Assembly (NCBI GenBank): GCA_900111435.1
Contig: FOIY01000003.1
Coordinates: 149,571-213,570, forward strand
Reading direction: 5' to 3'
Source of the DNA: Ruminococcaceae bacterium KH2T8
GTDB lineage: Bacteria; Bacillota; Clostridia; Saccharofermentanales; Saccharofermentanaceae
Length of the DNA stretch: 64,000 nucleotides
A program made the position numbers and the translations under genes. Below are positions 54,633-64,000 of this stretch, in pieces. The stretch's first letter is position 1. Each line of letters starts with the position of its first letter. The notes under the pieces are model-generated. The model saw only the letters and a program-made list of their open reading frames with translations. It did not search any database and was not told the DNA's origin.

Positions 54633-56227
54633 TCCTTGAGCCCGTCCTTATACTCCGTAGGCGTCATACCCGTCGTCTTTTTAAATATCCTGGAGAAGTA
54701 GTTAGGGTCGCTGTAACCGACCTCGCTGCAGATCTCCTTCATCGATCTTCCGGGATCAGCCAGGAGTTCCTTAGCCTTCTCGATCCTGAGATTAGTAAGA
54801 TAATCTATAAATGTAACGCCCGTTTTATTCTTAAATAACTTACTGAAATAATAGGGGCTTATATCAGTCTGTCTGGATATACCTTCGAGAGACAGATCCT
54901 GCGCATAGTTGGCATCTATATACTCCTTGGCCTTAGTTACGACATCCGACTGAGGATCCTGGTTAGAGGAGTTGATCATCAATACCGCACGCTCTATATG
55001 CTTTGTAAACCATACCCGCAGAACATTAAGGTTATCGATGGCACTAATCTCGGGAAGATAATCGCTCCTGCCCTTAAATCTGTAGACAAGACCGCCCTTA
55101 CTGTACGCCAGGTGCTCAGCCCAGAGTACGAACTCCAAAGACTTGAGCTTGATGTCCGAGACAGAACCTTCGGAGCTGTTCATCATCCAGTCAAAGAAAC
55201 GGTTAGCCCTCACCTCGGCGGCATGGACATTACCTGCCTGGATAGCGGCGAAGAGCTCCTTCTCGTCGACCATAGGATAGTTCTCTTCATATTCACAGCC
55301 GACCCTGACATCCGCAGAATGGGCAACTCTCTCTGTAGAATTAACGAGACATTCGAGAGCTTCACTATAGGAATCAGACATAGCACTGATCGGACGGACG
55401 CTGCCGATACCGATCCTGAAGCTCATCTTGAGACGATCATCGAGCTTGTGGCTCAAGAGCCTTGCCTGCTCGATTATCTCGGAACGATCACTGTAGGAAA
55501 GCTCATCCTTGCCGTAAGGTATAAAGACGGGGATCTTGTTACCCATAACGGATCCTACGACACACTTAAAGTAGTCCTGTATCAGGAGCCTTATATCCGT
55601 AAAGCTGTTCTGCGTCGCGATACTTGCGGGAACGGCACCTCTCATGTAGTTACCGACCTGCTCCTTACCGCTGACGATGACCATCATGTATCCCGATTTT
55701 TCGTGAATACCAAGAAGCGACATGTAGTTATCGACGTCCTCCTGGAAATGCTCGCGGAAGAGGATATTCTGGATAAGACCGTTCTCGATTATCGGGATAA
55801 TGGCCTCGAACCTCTCCTTGATATCAAGTTCTTCCTTTCGAAGGCGGCGCTCTTTATCTACCTCAGCCATTGCCTTTGTCAGGACATTTACGATCTTTTC
55901 CTTATCAAAGGGCTTGTTGACATATTCGAGTACACCGAGCTTTATCGCTTCCTTGGCATAGTCGAACTTATCGTAAGCCGACACGACGATAAAGATCGTC
56001 TTGGGGTTGGACTTTCTTATCTCACGCATTGCATCGATGCCGTTTATACCCGGCATCTGAATATCCATGAAAGCTATATCGGGACGAAAGGTCTCTGCGA
56101 GCTCGATAACGCTGCGGCCCGTCTTGGCCGATTCGATCTCAAAGCTTCCGGAGAAGTTCTTCTCGATGATATATTTGAGTGAATCGATAACGATACCCTC
56201 ATCGTCTGCAAGCATTATCCTGTACAT
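54629..56227 (-). CDS. YesN-type response regulator (REC-AraC)
   Basis: 532 residues. Receiver domain 1-120 with acidic pocket LADDEG and phospho-acceptor Asp in IAFMDIQMPG, and Lys in VNKPFDK. A central region (about 130-420) links to a C-terminal AraC-type double helix-turn-helix (about 425-530: ISPYYFSKLFKNKTG and SDPNYFSRIFKKTTG). It is paired with the YesM-type kinase upstream (13-base overlap). The likely targets are the sugar importer operon downstream and itself. Confidence 0.93.
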   Translation of the reverse strand: MYRIMLADDEGIVIDSLKYIIEKNFSGSFEIESAKTGRSVIELAETFRPDIAFMDIQMPGINGIDAMREIRKSNPKTIFIVVSAYDKFDYAKEAIKLGVLEYVNKPFDKEKIVNVLTKAMAEVDKERRLRKEELDIKERFEAIIPIIENGLIQNILFREHFQEDVDNYMSLLGIHEKSGYMMVIVSGKEQVGNYMRGAVPASIATQNSFTDIRLLIQDYFKCVVGSVMGNKIPVFIPYGKDELSYSDRSEIIEQARLLSHKLDDRLKMSFRIGIGSVRPISAMSDSYSEALECLVNSTERVAHSADVRVGCEYEENYPMVDEKELFAAIQAGNVHAAEVRANRFFDWMMNSSEGSVSDIKLKSLEFVLWAEHLAYSKGGLVYRFKGRSDYLPEISAIDNLNVLRVWFTKHIERAVLMINSSNQDPQSDVVTKAKEYIDANYAQDLSLEGISRQTDISPYYFSKLFKNKTGVTFIDYLTNLRIEKAKELLADPGRSMKEICSEVGYSDPNYFSRIFKKTTGMTPTEYKDGLKE

Positions 56228-57720
56228 AATTCTTTCTCCATAGGTATTCTGATGATAACACGCGTACCTTCTCCGGGGGTACTCTTTATCTCGACCTGCT
56301 CCTTCTCGTCGTAGAAGATATCAAGTCTCGAAAGAACGTTGGCAAGTCCTACACTCTTCTCCTCAGGGTTCTCGCCGTCGATACCGCTCGCCTGTCTCGA
56401 AAGCACCCGTTCGATAGTTGCTTCGTCCATTCCCGCGCCGTTATCACTGACTTCGATGCAGGCCATATCCTCTTCGCGGTAGAGCTTTAAGATTATGTCC
56501 TTATCTCTGTCCTCTAAGTCCCTGATGCCGTACTTAACGGAGTTCTCGACGATCGGCTGGATTATCATGCTGGGCATGACGACTCCCAGCAATGTCTCGT
56601 CTATCTCCTTTCGGAACTTGATCTCGCCCGAATATCTTACGTTCATGATGTAGATATAGCTGTCGACGAGCTCGATCTCTTCGGATATCTTTACCTGTTC
56701 GTTGTCCTTCTTGACATTATAGCGGAAAAAGTCCGCCATGTTACTTATATACTCACCTGTCCTGTCGGCGCCTTCGACCATGGCGAGCTGTGCGCCGGCA
56801 TTTAGAGTATTAAACAGGAAGTGCGGATTGATCTGCGCCTGAAGATACTTAAGCTGTGCATCCTTAAGGTGGTTCTCCATGAGAAGGCCTTTCTCCTTCA
56901 TGGCACTTTCTGTGACCATCTGCTCCCTGATCTTCGCGATATATTCCTTGATGCTCGCGAGCATCTGGTTAAAGGCTCTCGTCACGTTACCGACCTCGTC
57001 TTCCGTATAGATGGCCAGAGGTTCAACGTTCTCGGGATTTCGCCTTGAGATCTCGTTCGCCTTATCCGACAGGCTGGTCAGAGGTCTCGTGATGGTACCG
57101 GTAAGCAAGACGATCAGCATGACGTTCATAAGGGATACGATAACGAAGATCGAAAGACAGAGGATCTCCGAATATCGAAGCGATCCTATAAGGGTGCTGA
57201 AGCTTTCGGAATTTATACGGAACGTCTCATTATTAAGACTGTATATGTATGTATTAAGGACATCGTACATCTGCGTACATTCCTTATAGTACTGGGTATA
57301 CGCCTGTACATTCCTGCCTCGCTTTGCCCTTACCGCATTCTCGGCAGTCAGGAGATAATTCTCGGCTATCTTTCTGATATTCCTCTCACGAAGCTTGATG
57401 ATATTATCCGTCGGCATATTATTGAGCTCCTGGATCTCCATGGAGATATCCTGGGAATACTTATAGTAGAGCTCAAGATCGTCGGTACTCTTTGTCTCGA
57501 GATAACCCGTAAGTCCCGCCTGCATCTGATCTATGTCGTCCGAAAGTTCATTGAGGCTTATGTTCGTCGAGTAGACCTTATCGATCCTCGAAAGCATCCT
57601 GTTAAGGTTCAGATATACGAAGAGATTTACGCCGAACGCGATAATGGAGGTCACGAGGAATACGATGACCAGCTTATATCTTATCTTCAGGTGACGGAAT
57701 CTTCTCTTAAGCCGCTTCAT
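56215..57720 (-). CDS. YesM-type sensor histidine kinase
   Basis: 501 residues from the ATG at 57720 (GGAGG upstream). Two membrane helices (about 15-37 and 175-198) flank an extracytoplasmic domain, followed by HAMP (about 200-250), a His-kinase domain with QINPHFLFNTLNA near 300, and an ATPase domain with the N-box IVENSVKYG and Gly boxes. It overlaps the anchored binding protein gene by 14 bases and the regulator gene by 13, so three components are made together. Confidence 0.93.
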   Translation of the reverse strand: MKRLKRRFRHLKIRYKLVIVFLVTSIIAFGVNLFVYLNLNRMLSRIDKVYSTNISLNELSDDIDQMQAGLTGYLETKSTDDLELYYKYSQDISMEIQELNNMPTDNIIKLRERNIRKIAENYLLTAENAVRAKRGRNVQAYTQYYKECTQMYDVLNTYIYSLNNETFRINSESFSTLIGSLRYSEILCLSIFVIVSLMNVMLIVLLTGTITRPLTSLSDKANEISRRNPENVEPLAIYTEDEVGNVTRAFNQMLASIKEYIAKIREQMVTESAMKEKGLLMENHLKDAQLKYLQAQINPHFLFNTLNAGAQLAMVEGADRTGEYISNMADFFRYNVKKDNEQVKISEEIELVDSYIYIMNVRYSGEIKFRKEIDETLLGVVMPSMIIQPIVENSVKYGIRDLEDRDKDIILKLYREEDMACIEVSDNGAGMDEATIERVLSRQASGIDGENPEEKSVGLANVLSRLDIFYDEKEQVEIKSTPGEGTRVIIRIPMEKELCTG

Positions 57721-58750
57721 CCGTCGCCTCCGTCTCATCCTCACCCTCGATATAGCGGGATACATTTGAACTGTCGATCAGGACATAGTCACTGCTGAAA
57801 TACTCACTGACATTGCCGTAATCTATGTAATCGATAAGAGCATTAACGCAATATTCCGCGACCTGTCTGGTATCTACACTGAATGTCGCCGCGATAGCAC
57901 CTCTGTCGATACCTTCGAGCACCATATCCGAATCGTAATATCCGATGATGGTCGTCGAACCTACGTAGTTCTTATCAACGATATACTGATATGCACTCCT
58001 TGTATTAAGATCGCTCAAACACACGATGATGTCGGGGATCTGCGTATATTCGTCCAGGACGTCCGTGATCTTCTCCTCGGCACTGAATGCCGAATCCGAT
58101 TCGATGACTACCGAATCAAGGATTATCCCGCTGCCCTGAAGAGTCTCCTGGATCGCGGTAAAGAGAACGCTCTCGTTACTTCCGCCCGAGCTCATGATAA
58201 CAAGCGCATTGGCTTCTGAGTCACTTTCACGTGAAGCCGCCGAGATGATCAGGCGTCCGTATTCTACTCCGGCGCTGTAGTTATTAAGTCCGATAAAGCT
58301 CTTCCTTTCGGATCCTACGGAATCCGCCATTACGGTAACTACGGGAATACCCGCATCGTTTGCCTGCTTTATCAGGGCGGCCGTCTCCTCGGAGCTGTCT
58401 CCTTCAAGGATTATTCCGGACACCTTGGACTTTATTGCTATGGATATGAGTTCTTCCTTGGAATAGCTGGCCGCCAGGTCGCTGCCGATCTGCTCTACAA
58501 AGCAATCGTACTGCAGTCCGTATCCTCTAAGTTCCTGATATAGATTCTGGGACACCGTACTGTTCGGGTCATCTGGGATATATGCAAAGAGCTTGGAATA
58601 TGTCGTATAGTCATCGATACCCGATGCCTCGTATGCGCTGACCTGGATATTAAAGATGACGAGACCTACGATGGTCAGGGCAAACATGATAAGTGTGAAT
58701 ACCAGAAGTATTCCCAGAAAGACCTTTTTTCTCTTTGCTTTCTTTTCCAC
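57707..58750 (-). CDS. Membrane-anchored sugar-binding sensor protein
   Basis: 347 residues, GTG start at 58750 (GAGGG upstream). An uncleaved N-terminal membrane anchor (about 10-36, no lipobox) precedes an extracytoplasmic two-lobed binding domain of the LacI/RbsB type (about 50-330) and an acidic tail. It is first gene of the sensor operon, directly before the kinase. By analogy with XylFII-LytS in clostridia, it probably binds a sugar and controls the kinase. Confidence 0.85.
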   Translation of the reverse strand: MEKKAKRKKVFLGILLVFTLIMFALTIVGLVIFNIQVSAYEASGIDDYTTYSKLFAYIPDDPNSTVSQNLYQELRGYGLQYDCFVEQIGSDLAASYSKEELISIAIKSKVSGIILEGDSSEETAALIKQANDAGIPVVTVMADSVGSERKSFIGLNNYSAGVEYGRLIISAASRESDSEANALVIMSSGGSNESVLFTAIQETLQGSGIILDSVVIESDSAFSAEEKITDVLDEYTQIPDIIVCLSDLNTRSAYQYIVDKNYVGSTTIIGYYDSDMVLEGIDRGAIAATFSVDTRQVAEYCVNALIDYIDYGNVSEYFSSDYVLIDSSNVSRYIEGEDETEATDEAA

Positions 58751-58853
58751 TCAAGAGCCCTCTTACACACTGTCTCTACGGATCAAAGATCCACTCGTCA
58801 ATTGTACAACAAGAAATTGGGCTTCTCAACAAGGCGGCGCGAGGCTCGTATTA

Positions 58854-59777
58854 TTATGACAGCGATGAGAACAGCGTCATCAGCACCGTGATCGTAGCAA
58901 TGGATACAACTGTAGATACGGCGATGGCTGACGAAAGGATAGAAGTATCTTCTCCCGTCTTCTCCGCCTGAATGAGCGGAAGATTACCTACCGGCATTGA
59001 TGCCATAAGGCAGAGCGCGAGTATCATTATGCTGTCAAACTTAAATGCCTTAAGGATAAAGAAGAGTAATACGGGGACTGCGACCATACGGACCGCGATG
59101 TAGATCCACACCTTGATATCCTTAAGTCCCTTCTTTATATCAGATCTTGCGATAGCGGCTCCAAGGAGCGTCATCGAGAGGAATACGGTAGCATTACCGA
59201 TATATGAGATACAGTTCGAGACTGCCTCGGGAGGCTTTATGTCGAACCAGAATACTACGAGTGCAAGTACCGCCATTATCGTTCCGGGGCTGAAGACCTT
59301 CTTTATGTTCATCTTCTCCTTGCCGCCGCTCAAGATAGTGACGCCGTGCGTATAAAAGAGAAGGCTGTACATGACATTACATACGATGACGTTGAGGATC
59401 GCATCAGCGGGAAGGATGGCTCTGGCGACGGGGATCCCTATGAATCCGACGTTGGTATATACGGTCATGAGGTTATAAAAGCGCCTCTTATCGGGAGCAG
59501 CTCTTAGGATCCTCGGGATAACGAAGCCCAGACCTACCAGGAAGATATAAAAGCCCATGCTGAGGACTATTGAGATCTTAAGGTCATTACGGTCAGCCGT
59601 GATGTTGCCTGATAATATCGAAGCCAGGATAAGTGCGGGATTACAGATATCCATTACTATGGCAGATATCTTCTTTGAGGTAAGACTATCTACCACACCC
59701 TTCTTACAAAGATAAAAACCTATGGATACAAGGACGCAGATGACTGCCATCTGCTGCAATGTTACTACCGTACTCAT
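58854..59777 (-). CDS. AEC-family transporter
   Basis: 307 residues, about ten membrane helices, of the auxin efflux carrier (AEC) family. Two five-helix halves are visible, with the conserved NPALILASIL near residue 45 and TVYTNVGFIGIPVA near 105. In bacteria such carriers move malate, other organic acids or amino acids. It is a separate unit upstream of the sensor operon (about 100-base gap), so a link with the sugar system is possible but not shown. Confidence 0.88.
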   Translation of the reverse strand: MSTVVTLQQMAVICVLVSIGFYLCKKGVVDSLTSKKISAIVMDICNPALILASILSGNITADRNDLKISIVLSMGFYIFLVGLGFVIPRILRAAPDKRRFYNLMTVYTNVGFIGIPVARAILPADAILNVIVCNVMYSLLFYTHGVTILSGGKEKMNIKKVFSPGTIMAVLALVVFWFDIKPPEAVSNCISYIGNATVFLSMTLLGAAIARSDIKKGLKDIKVWIYIAVRMVAVPVLLFFILKAFKFDSIMILALCLMASMPVGNLPLIQAEKTGEDTSILSSAIAVSTVVSIATITVLMTLFSSLS

Positions 59778-59918
59778 ACTCCCGCGCCTCTTCTTTTCCT
59801 TTTTGCCGCCGATATAATATCACACTATCCATGAGGCACCAACCTGCTATTGCTAATAAAGGCATTAAATGACAAAATCTAATTACTTTATATCAATACC
59901 TTCGGAGAGACCTTCAGC

Positions 59919-60905
59919 ATGGAAAACACGAGACATAACATTTGGAAAGACGGCGAATATTCTTACAGAGCCGCTTACGGCTTTACTCCCAATATCAGAG
60001 CATACCTTCATAAGGATGATAAGAAGAGAGATGCATTCTTAGTAGTTCCGGGCGGCGGATACTGCATGTGCGCTCCTTCCGAAGGCGAGCATATCGCAAG
60101 GGAGTTCTACTTCAGAGGCTATAATGCATTCGTACTCACATATACAACGGACATCACGATGTCCATTCCGCTTCGCGACCAGCCCCTTATGGATATCTCA
60201 AGGGCAGTAAGATACTTAAGGTCAAGAAGCGACGATTTCTGCATCAACGATACGCTCGTAGTCTGCGGCTTTTCTGCTGGCGCACACCTTTGCTCCATGC
60301 TCTCGGTTCATTCCGAGGAAGTCACGGATCCCGACGAGAAACTCAATTCCTTCTCTGCAAAGCCTTCGGCAGCGATCCTTTGCTACCCCGTTATTACGGC
60401 AGGCGAGTTCACTCACAAGTACTCGATCCAGGCTCTCATCGGAACCGAGCAATCACAGGAAGACCTTGATTTCTTCAGCGCCGAGAAGAACGTTACTTCA
60501 GATACACCTCCCTGCTTCATCTGGCAGACGGAGGAAGACGGCGCAGTACCTGTCGAGAACTCCTACCTGATGGCTCAGGCCTTACGAAAGGCAGGCGTCA
60601 AGTTCTCGCACCACGTATTCCCTACGGGATTCCACGGACTGTCACTTCCTAACGTAGACTTCTTCGCAGGTAACTTCGAGGGCAAGTACACGTTAGAGCA
60701 GACAGAGAAAGCCATCGACCATGTAAGAGCAGGCACCTGCATCGATGTCACGGAAGAAAGACGTCAGGAACTCATCGAGCAGTTCGCGAACGAAGAAGAC
60801 CTCTCCGTCCCCGAAGACGAAGCAAAGAAGATCGCAGCTACCTATAAGGACATCCTCATGTGGCCCGATATGGCATGCATGTTCCTTGATAAGGTGCTCA
60901 AGTAA
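59919..60905 (+). CDS. Alpha/beta hydrolase, probable carbohydrate esterase
   Basis: 328 residues, cytoplasmic (no signal). Alpha/beta-hydrolase fold: oxyanion region VVPGGGY near residue 43, nucleophile elbow GFSAGAH near 115, catalytic Asp in WQTEEDGAVP near 205, and His in TGFHGLSL near 245. This fits the BD-FAE/acetyl-xylan-esterase-like group. A helical C-terminal extension of about 60 residues is extra. RBS GGAGAG. The nearby sugar uptake genes make intracellular removal of acetyl groups from imported oligosaccharides a reasonable guess. Confidence 0.8.
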   Translation: MENTRHNIWKDGEYSYRAAYGFTPNIRAYLHKDDKKRDAFLVVPGGGYCMCAPSEGEHIAREFYFRGYNAFVLTYTTDITMSIPLRDQPLMDISRAVRYLRSRSDDFCINDTLVVCGFSAGAHLCSMLSVHSEEVTDPDEKLNSFSAKPSAAILCYPVITAGEFTHKYSIQALIGTEQSQEDLDFFSAEKNVTSDTPPCFIWQTEEDGAVPVENSYLMAQALRKAGVKFSHHVFPTGFHGLSLPNVDFFAGNFEGKYTLEQTEKAIDHVRAGTCIDVTEERRQELIEQFANEEDLSVPEDEAKKIAATYKDILMWPDMACMFLDKVLK

Positions 60906-60930
60906 GTACTGATCAAACAGAAAATCAACG

Positions 60931-60968
60931 AAAAGATCCTCGCGACATCATCGTGGGGATCTTTTCAT
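60931..60968. terminator. Convergent intrinsic terminator
   Basis: AAAAGATCC (60931-60939) pairs with GGATCTTTT (60957-60965), continued by CGCGA with a matching inner part. It serves the esterase gene on plus, and its symmetrical A/T ends would also work on minus for the surface protein. Confidence 0.8.
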
Positions 60969-61024
60969 ATGAATATCGCCCCCACCGAAGTGAGGGCGAT
61001 ACCCAAGTTGATCAAGAGGAAGCA

Positions 61025-64000
61025 TTAAGCTTCTTCGTGTCGGGCTGAATAGATGACGAATGCGGCTGCGGATGCGATGAGCAGAGCTCCGAGGATAGAA
61101 TATGCGCTGTACGCTGTCTCACCTGTGCTCGGAACCTGTGCAGCAACTATCGTAAATGTCGTTCTTACGGAAGGTGCATCATCGAACATGATATCCAATG
61201 TATGCTCTCCTGCGCTGAGCGTCTTAAGATAGCTTTCGTTAAGAGTTACGATAACGCTTCCGCTCTTTGCCTGATAGTTGTCCTTAGAAACATCCTTGCC
61301 GTCGACCTGGATTCCCGTAAAGTGTGAGAATGTCGTAGGCTCGAGTCTGTTACGGACTGCTCTGAATGTCAGAGTAGAATCGCTGTTGCTATTCCATGTG
61401 CTCTCGCCGCCTTCAGTGAGCGAATAGGATACCTGAGCCCATCCAGCATAAAGTGTTACGCCGTTAACTCCGACAGGAGTATTGAAGTTATAAGGTATCG
61501 TACATGCTTCGTCTGCGAACCATCCTGTGAAATCGTATCCGTAGCGAGTAGGATCCTCGGGACGGGCAAGAGTACTGCCGATCGTTACTGTCTGAGCAAC
61601 ACCGTTGATGACTGCAGTAGTCGTACCTGCTGCGATCGTGACAGTGATATCAGAACCTAAGATATCAGCCTTTATGCCGTCAGTATCAACATACCTGACA
61701 CTGATAGTATATGTACCTGCGTCAGTTCCGGTAGGGATGGTCTGTGTCCATGTGTTACCGCCGTCAAGGCTGTACCATACCTGCTCGTAGCCGTCAGGAA
61801 GTGATGCGGGTGCAGATACAAGTGCCTGTGCGGAACCTGTATATGTAAGTCCGCTTACTGCAGAAGGCTTCTGAGCATCCGTTAATTCGGGTGCCGCCTC
61901 CTGAGCGATAGTAACGGGAACAGTAATACCCGTGAGGTCTTCATAGTTGCCGTCAGTATCTACGTACTTAACACTTACAGTGTAGTTACCTGCTTCGATA
62001 CCCGTAGGGATATCCTGTGACCAGGTATTGCCGCCATCCGTGCTGTACCAAACTTCATCGTATCCTGCAGGAAGCGAAGAAGGTGCATTTACGAGTTCCT
62101 GCTCGGAACCTGTATAAGCCAGGCCGTTTACAGCTGTAGGCTTCTGAGCTGCAGTCAAGGAAGATGCATCAGGTGCCTCTGCGGGAGCAATAGTTACGGG
62201 GACGGTCACTCCGGTGAGGTCATCGTGGTTACCGTTAGAATCTACATACTTAACACTTACTTCGTAGTCTCCTGCATCTGTTCCCGTAGGGATAGTCTGA
62301 GACCATGTGTTACCGCCGTCAGTGCTGTACCAAACCTGATCGTATCCTTCAGGGAGCGTGGAAGGAGGCGTTACGAGATTCTGTGCAGAACCTGTGTAAG
62401 CCAGATCGTCTACTGCCGAAGGCTTGTTGGCATCAGTAAGCGAATCAGCCGAAGGTGCATCTGCAGGTGCGATGGAAACAGTAACGCTTCCGCCTGTAAT
62501 GTCTTCATGATCTTCGTCTGCATCAACATACTTATAAAGGATCTCATAATCCCCTGCATCTGTTCCTGTAGGAATATTCTGAGACCATGTGCTGCCACCG
62601 TCAGTGCTGTACCAGATCTGATCGTATCCGTCAGGCAATGTAGCCGGAGTATCACGGTCGATAAGATCCTGTGCCGAACCTGTGTATTCAAGTCCGTCTA
62701 TAGCTGCGGGCTTCTGGTCATCAGGCAGTGTATCGACGTCGGGAGCCGGTGCCGGAGCAATGCTGACTGGTATGCTATCCGGGAAGATAAGGTCTGCATA
62801 AGCACCATCGGTATCGACATACTTATAGTTGACCGTGTAATCGTCTGCAGATGTCTTGGCAGGGATAGCATCTGACCATGTCGTTCCGCCGTCAGTGCTG
62901 TACATTACCTTCTCGTAATTATTGGGCAAAGTACCTGTAGGAGCGGAAACGAGCTCATGAGACTGACCATCGTATGTCAGATCAGCTACTGCATGAGGCT
63001 TCTGCTCATCTGTAAGAATAGAAGGATTCGGAGCTTGCGCTGCATATATAGTAGCTGTGAGACTGCCGCCCGTAATAGGCTGGTAATTTCCGTCTTCATC
63101 AATATATCTGTATGCAACGGGATAATTTCCGTTTTCCGTACCCGTAGGCTCAGCTACCCAGGTATTACCGCCGTCAACACTATACTCGATAGTCTCATAA
63201 TTAGCAGGCATCTCAGAAGGTCCTACTACAAGAACCTGAGGATTACTTGTGTAGTACAAACCGCTTGCAGTATGAGGCTTGTTGTCTTCCGTAAGGAAAG
63301 CGAAAGCAGACGCTGCCGGGTTGATCGTTGCAGTAACCGTAACACCTGTAAGGTCTTCGTAGTTACCATCAGTATCTACATACTTAACACTTATATCGTA
63401 GTCTGTTGCATTAATGCCCGTAGGGAGATTCTGTGACCATGTATTTCCGCCATCCGTGCTGTACCAGATCTGCTCATAATTATCAGGCTTCACGGAAGGA
63501 GGATTTACAAGCTGCTGAGCAGAACCCGTATACGTAAGTCCGCTTATAGGCGTAGGCTTCTGGTTAGCATTCAAGTCAGAAGCGTTAGGTGCTGCTGCAG
63601 GTGCGATAGTTACGGGAACCGTTACACCTGTAAGGTCCTGGTGATTACCGAGGGAATCTACATACTTAACACTAACAGTATAGTCATCTGCTCCGATTCC
63701 TGTAGGAAGATCCTGTGACCATGTGTCACCGCCGTCCGTGCTGAACCATACCTGATCGTATCCATCATGGAGCGCAGAAGGAGGAGTTACAAGAGTCTGT
63801 TCAGAACCGGTGTAAGTCAGATTATCTATAGCTGAAGGCTTATAGGAATCATCAAGTGAATCAGCTGCAGGTGCTGTTGCAGGTGCGATAGTTACAGGAA
63901 CAGTTACACCTGTAAGGTCCTCGTGATTACCGAGGGAATCTACATACTTAACATCAACAGTATAGTCATCTGCTTCGATACCCGTAGGGATATCCTGTGA
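61025..64000 (-). CDS. Repetitive cell-surface protein with sorting-like C-terminus (5' end outside window)
   Basis: The frame is open from the right edge to the stop at 61025 (992 codons in the window), so the signal peptide and start are missing. At least eight complete repeats of about 95 residues each carry KPxAVxxLxYTGSAQ, then WYSTDGGNTWSQ, PTGTDAG and VKYVDTDGN. After them come an InlB/Listeria-Bacteroides-type repeat (YDFTGWFADEACTIPY), a beta-sandwich domain, and the C-terminal VPSTGE, a membrane helix and a short basic end (YSARHEEA), like a sortase signal with Val for Leu. It is probably a long stalk exposed on the wall, such as an adhesin. Confidence 0.88.
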   Translation of the reverse strand, partial: SQDIPTGIEADDYTVDVKYVDSLGNHEDLTGVTVPVTIAPATAPAADSLDDSYKPSAIDNLTYTGSEQTLVTPPSALHDGYDQVWFSTDGGDTWSQDLPTGIGADDYTVSVKYVDSLGNHQDLTGVTVPVTIAPAAAPNASDLNANQKPTPISGLTYTGSAQQLVNPPSVKPDNYEQIWYSTDGGNTWSQNLPTGINATDYDISVKYVDTDGNYEDLTGVTVTATINPAASAFAFLTEDNKPHTASGLYYTSNPQVLVVGPSEMPANYETIEYSVDGGNTWVAEPTGTENGNYPVAYRYIDEDGNYQPITGGSLTATIYAAQAPNPSILTDEQKPHAVADLTYDGQSHELVSAPTGTLPNNYEKVMYSTDGGTTWSDAIPAKTSADDYTVNYKYVDTDGAYADLIFPDSIPVSIAPAPAPDVDTLPDDQKPAAIDGLEYTGSAQDLIDRDTPATLPDGYDQIWYSTDGGSTWSQNIPTGTDAGDYEILYKYVDADEDHEDITGGSVTVSIAPADAPSADSLTDANKPSAVDDLAYTGSAQNLVTPPSTLPEGYDQVWYSTDGGNTWSQTIPTGTDAGDYEVSVKYVDSNGNHDDLTGVTVPVTIAPAEAPDASSLTAAQKPTAVNGLAYTGSEQELVNAPSSLPAGYDEVWYSTDGGNTWSQDIPTGIEAGNYTVSVKYVDTDGNYEDLTGITVPVTIAQEAAPELTDAQKPSAVSGLTYTGSAQALVSAPASLPDGYEQVWYSLDGGNTWTQTIPTGTDAGTYTISVRYVDTDGIKADILGSDITVTIAAGTTTAVINGVAQTVTIGSTLARPEDPTRYGYDFTGWFADEACTIPYNFNTPVGVNGVTLYAGWAQVSYSLTEGGESTWNSNSDSTLTFRAVRNRLEPTTFSHFTGIQVDGKDVSKDNYQAKSGSVIVTLNESYLKTLSAGEHTLDIMFDDAPSVRTTFTIVAAQVPSTGETAYSAYSILGALLIASAAAFVIYSARHEEA
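61650..64000 (-). repeat. Tandem repeats of about 285 bp
   Basis: At least eight units of about 285 bp in the coding region of the surface protein, continuing past the right edge. Each holds a near-identical stretch coding for YSTDGGNTWSQ. Neighbouring units differ at many silent and some coding positions, so they are old copies with local exchange rather than a recent expansion. The two units nearest the right edge are the most alike. Confidence 0.85.

Noticed and set aside
61650..64000. CRISPR-like periodicity
   Set aside because: The period (about 285 bp) is far too long, the repeats are in frame and encode a protein domain.

Overview
The window is a chromosomal segment of a Gram-positive, anaerobic-type Firmicute, most likely class Clostridia (Lachnospiraceae/Oscillospiraceae-like gut or rumen lineage). 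The grounds are a type III glutamine synthetase (GlnN), LL-diaminopimelate aminotransferase (DapL), an Amt-PII fusion, an ANTAR antiterminator, YesM/YesN-type two-component proteins, a ChvE-type multi-sugar ABC importer, AGGAGG ribosome binding sites and short intergenic terminators. I cannot name the genus from sequence alone.

Layout. 1-3485: palindromic leader, then an ABC-2 exporter operon. 3547-6709: two paralogous zinc-ribbon membrane proteins flanking an unknown membrane protein whose promoter carries two Fur-like boxes. 6782-8488: CPBP protease, LytTR regulator with a 2-TM partner, and a 48-residue membrane protein. 8686-12859: LysR regulator divergent from metE-metF. 12950-18177: two lipoproteins, a RelA/SpoT-domain protein, a zinc-ribbon membrane protein and a GAF-GGDEF protein. 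18253: tRNA-Val(GAC). 18655-25212 (minus strand): glutamine synthetase-like protein, ANTAR regulator, pyrG, dapL, glmS. 25518-29513 (plus): glnN and amt-PII. 29607-34563 (minus): sugar isomerase-like protein, racemase-like protein and a LacI-sensor/EAL/beta-repeat protein. 35005-46286 (minus): gltB-gltD-carA-carB::dapF. 46424-47083: two tandem type I toxin-antitoxin modules. 47088-59777: flavin/PLP oxidase-like protein, small membrane protein, multi-sugar ABC importer, a two-component system with its own binding proteins, and an AEC transporter. 59919-60905: esterase. 61025-end: a large repetitive surface protein running off the right edge.

How it works together. The core (18.6-46.3 kb) is a nitrogen/glutamine regulon: ammonium uptake and sensing (Amt-PII), glutamine synthesis (GlnN), glutamate synthase (GltBD) and the glutamine-consuming enzymes PyrG, GlmS and CarAB, plus two diaminopimelate steps (DapL, and DapF fused to CarB). 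Three leaders (glnA-like, glnN, gltB) carry a promoter, a hexaloop hairpin with loop consensus AANGGY (A1 and G4, the ANTAR recognition signature) and an overlapping intrinsic terminator, so the ANTAR protein encoded in the cluster is the obvious regulator. The GS-like protein directly upstream of the ANTAR gene has lost several catalytic and metal-binding residues and is a candidate sensor rather than an enzyme.

The other notable items are the CarB-DapF fusion, the EAL protein with a cytoplasmic LacI-type sensor and a C-terminal GIGS-repeat beta domain, and the tandem TxpA/Hol_Tox-type toxin modules, whose 5' and 3' mRNA arms covary between the copies.
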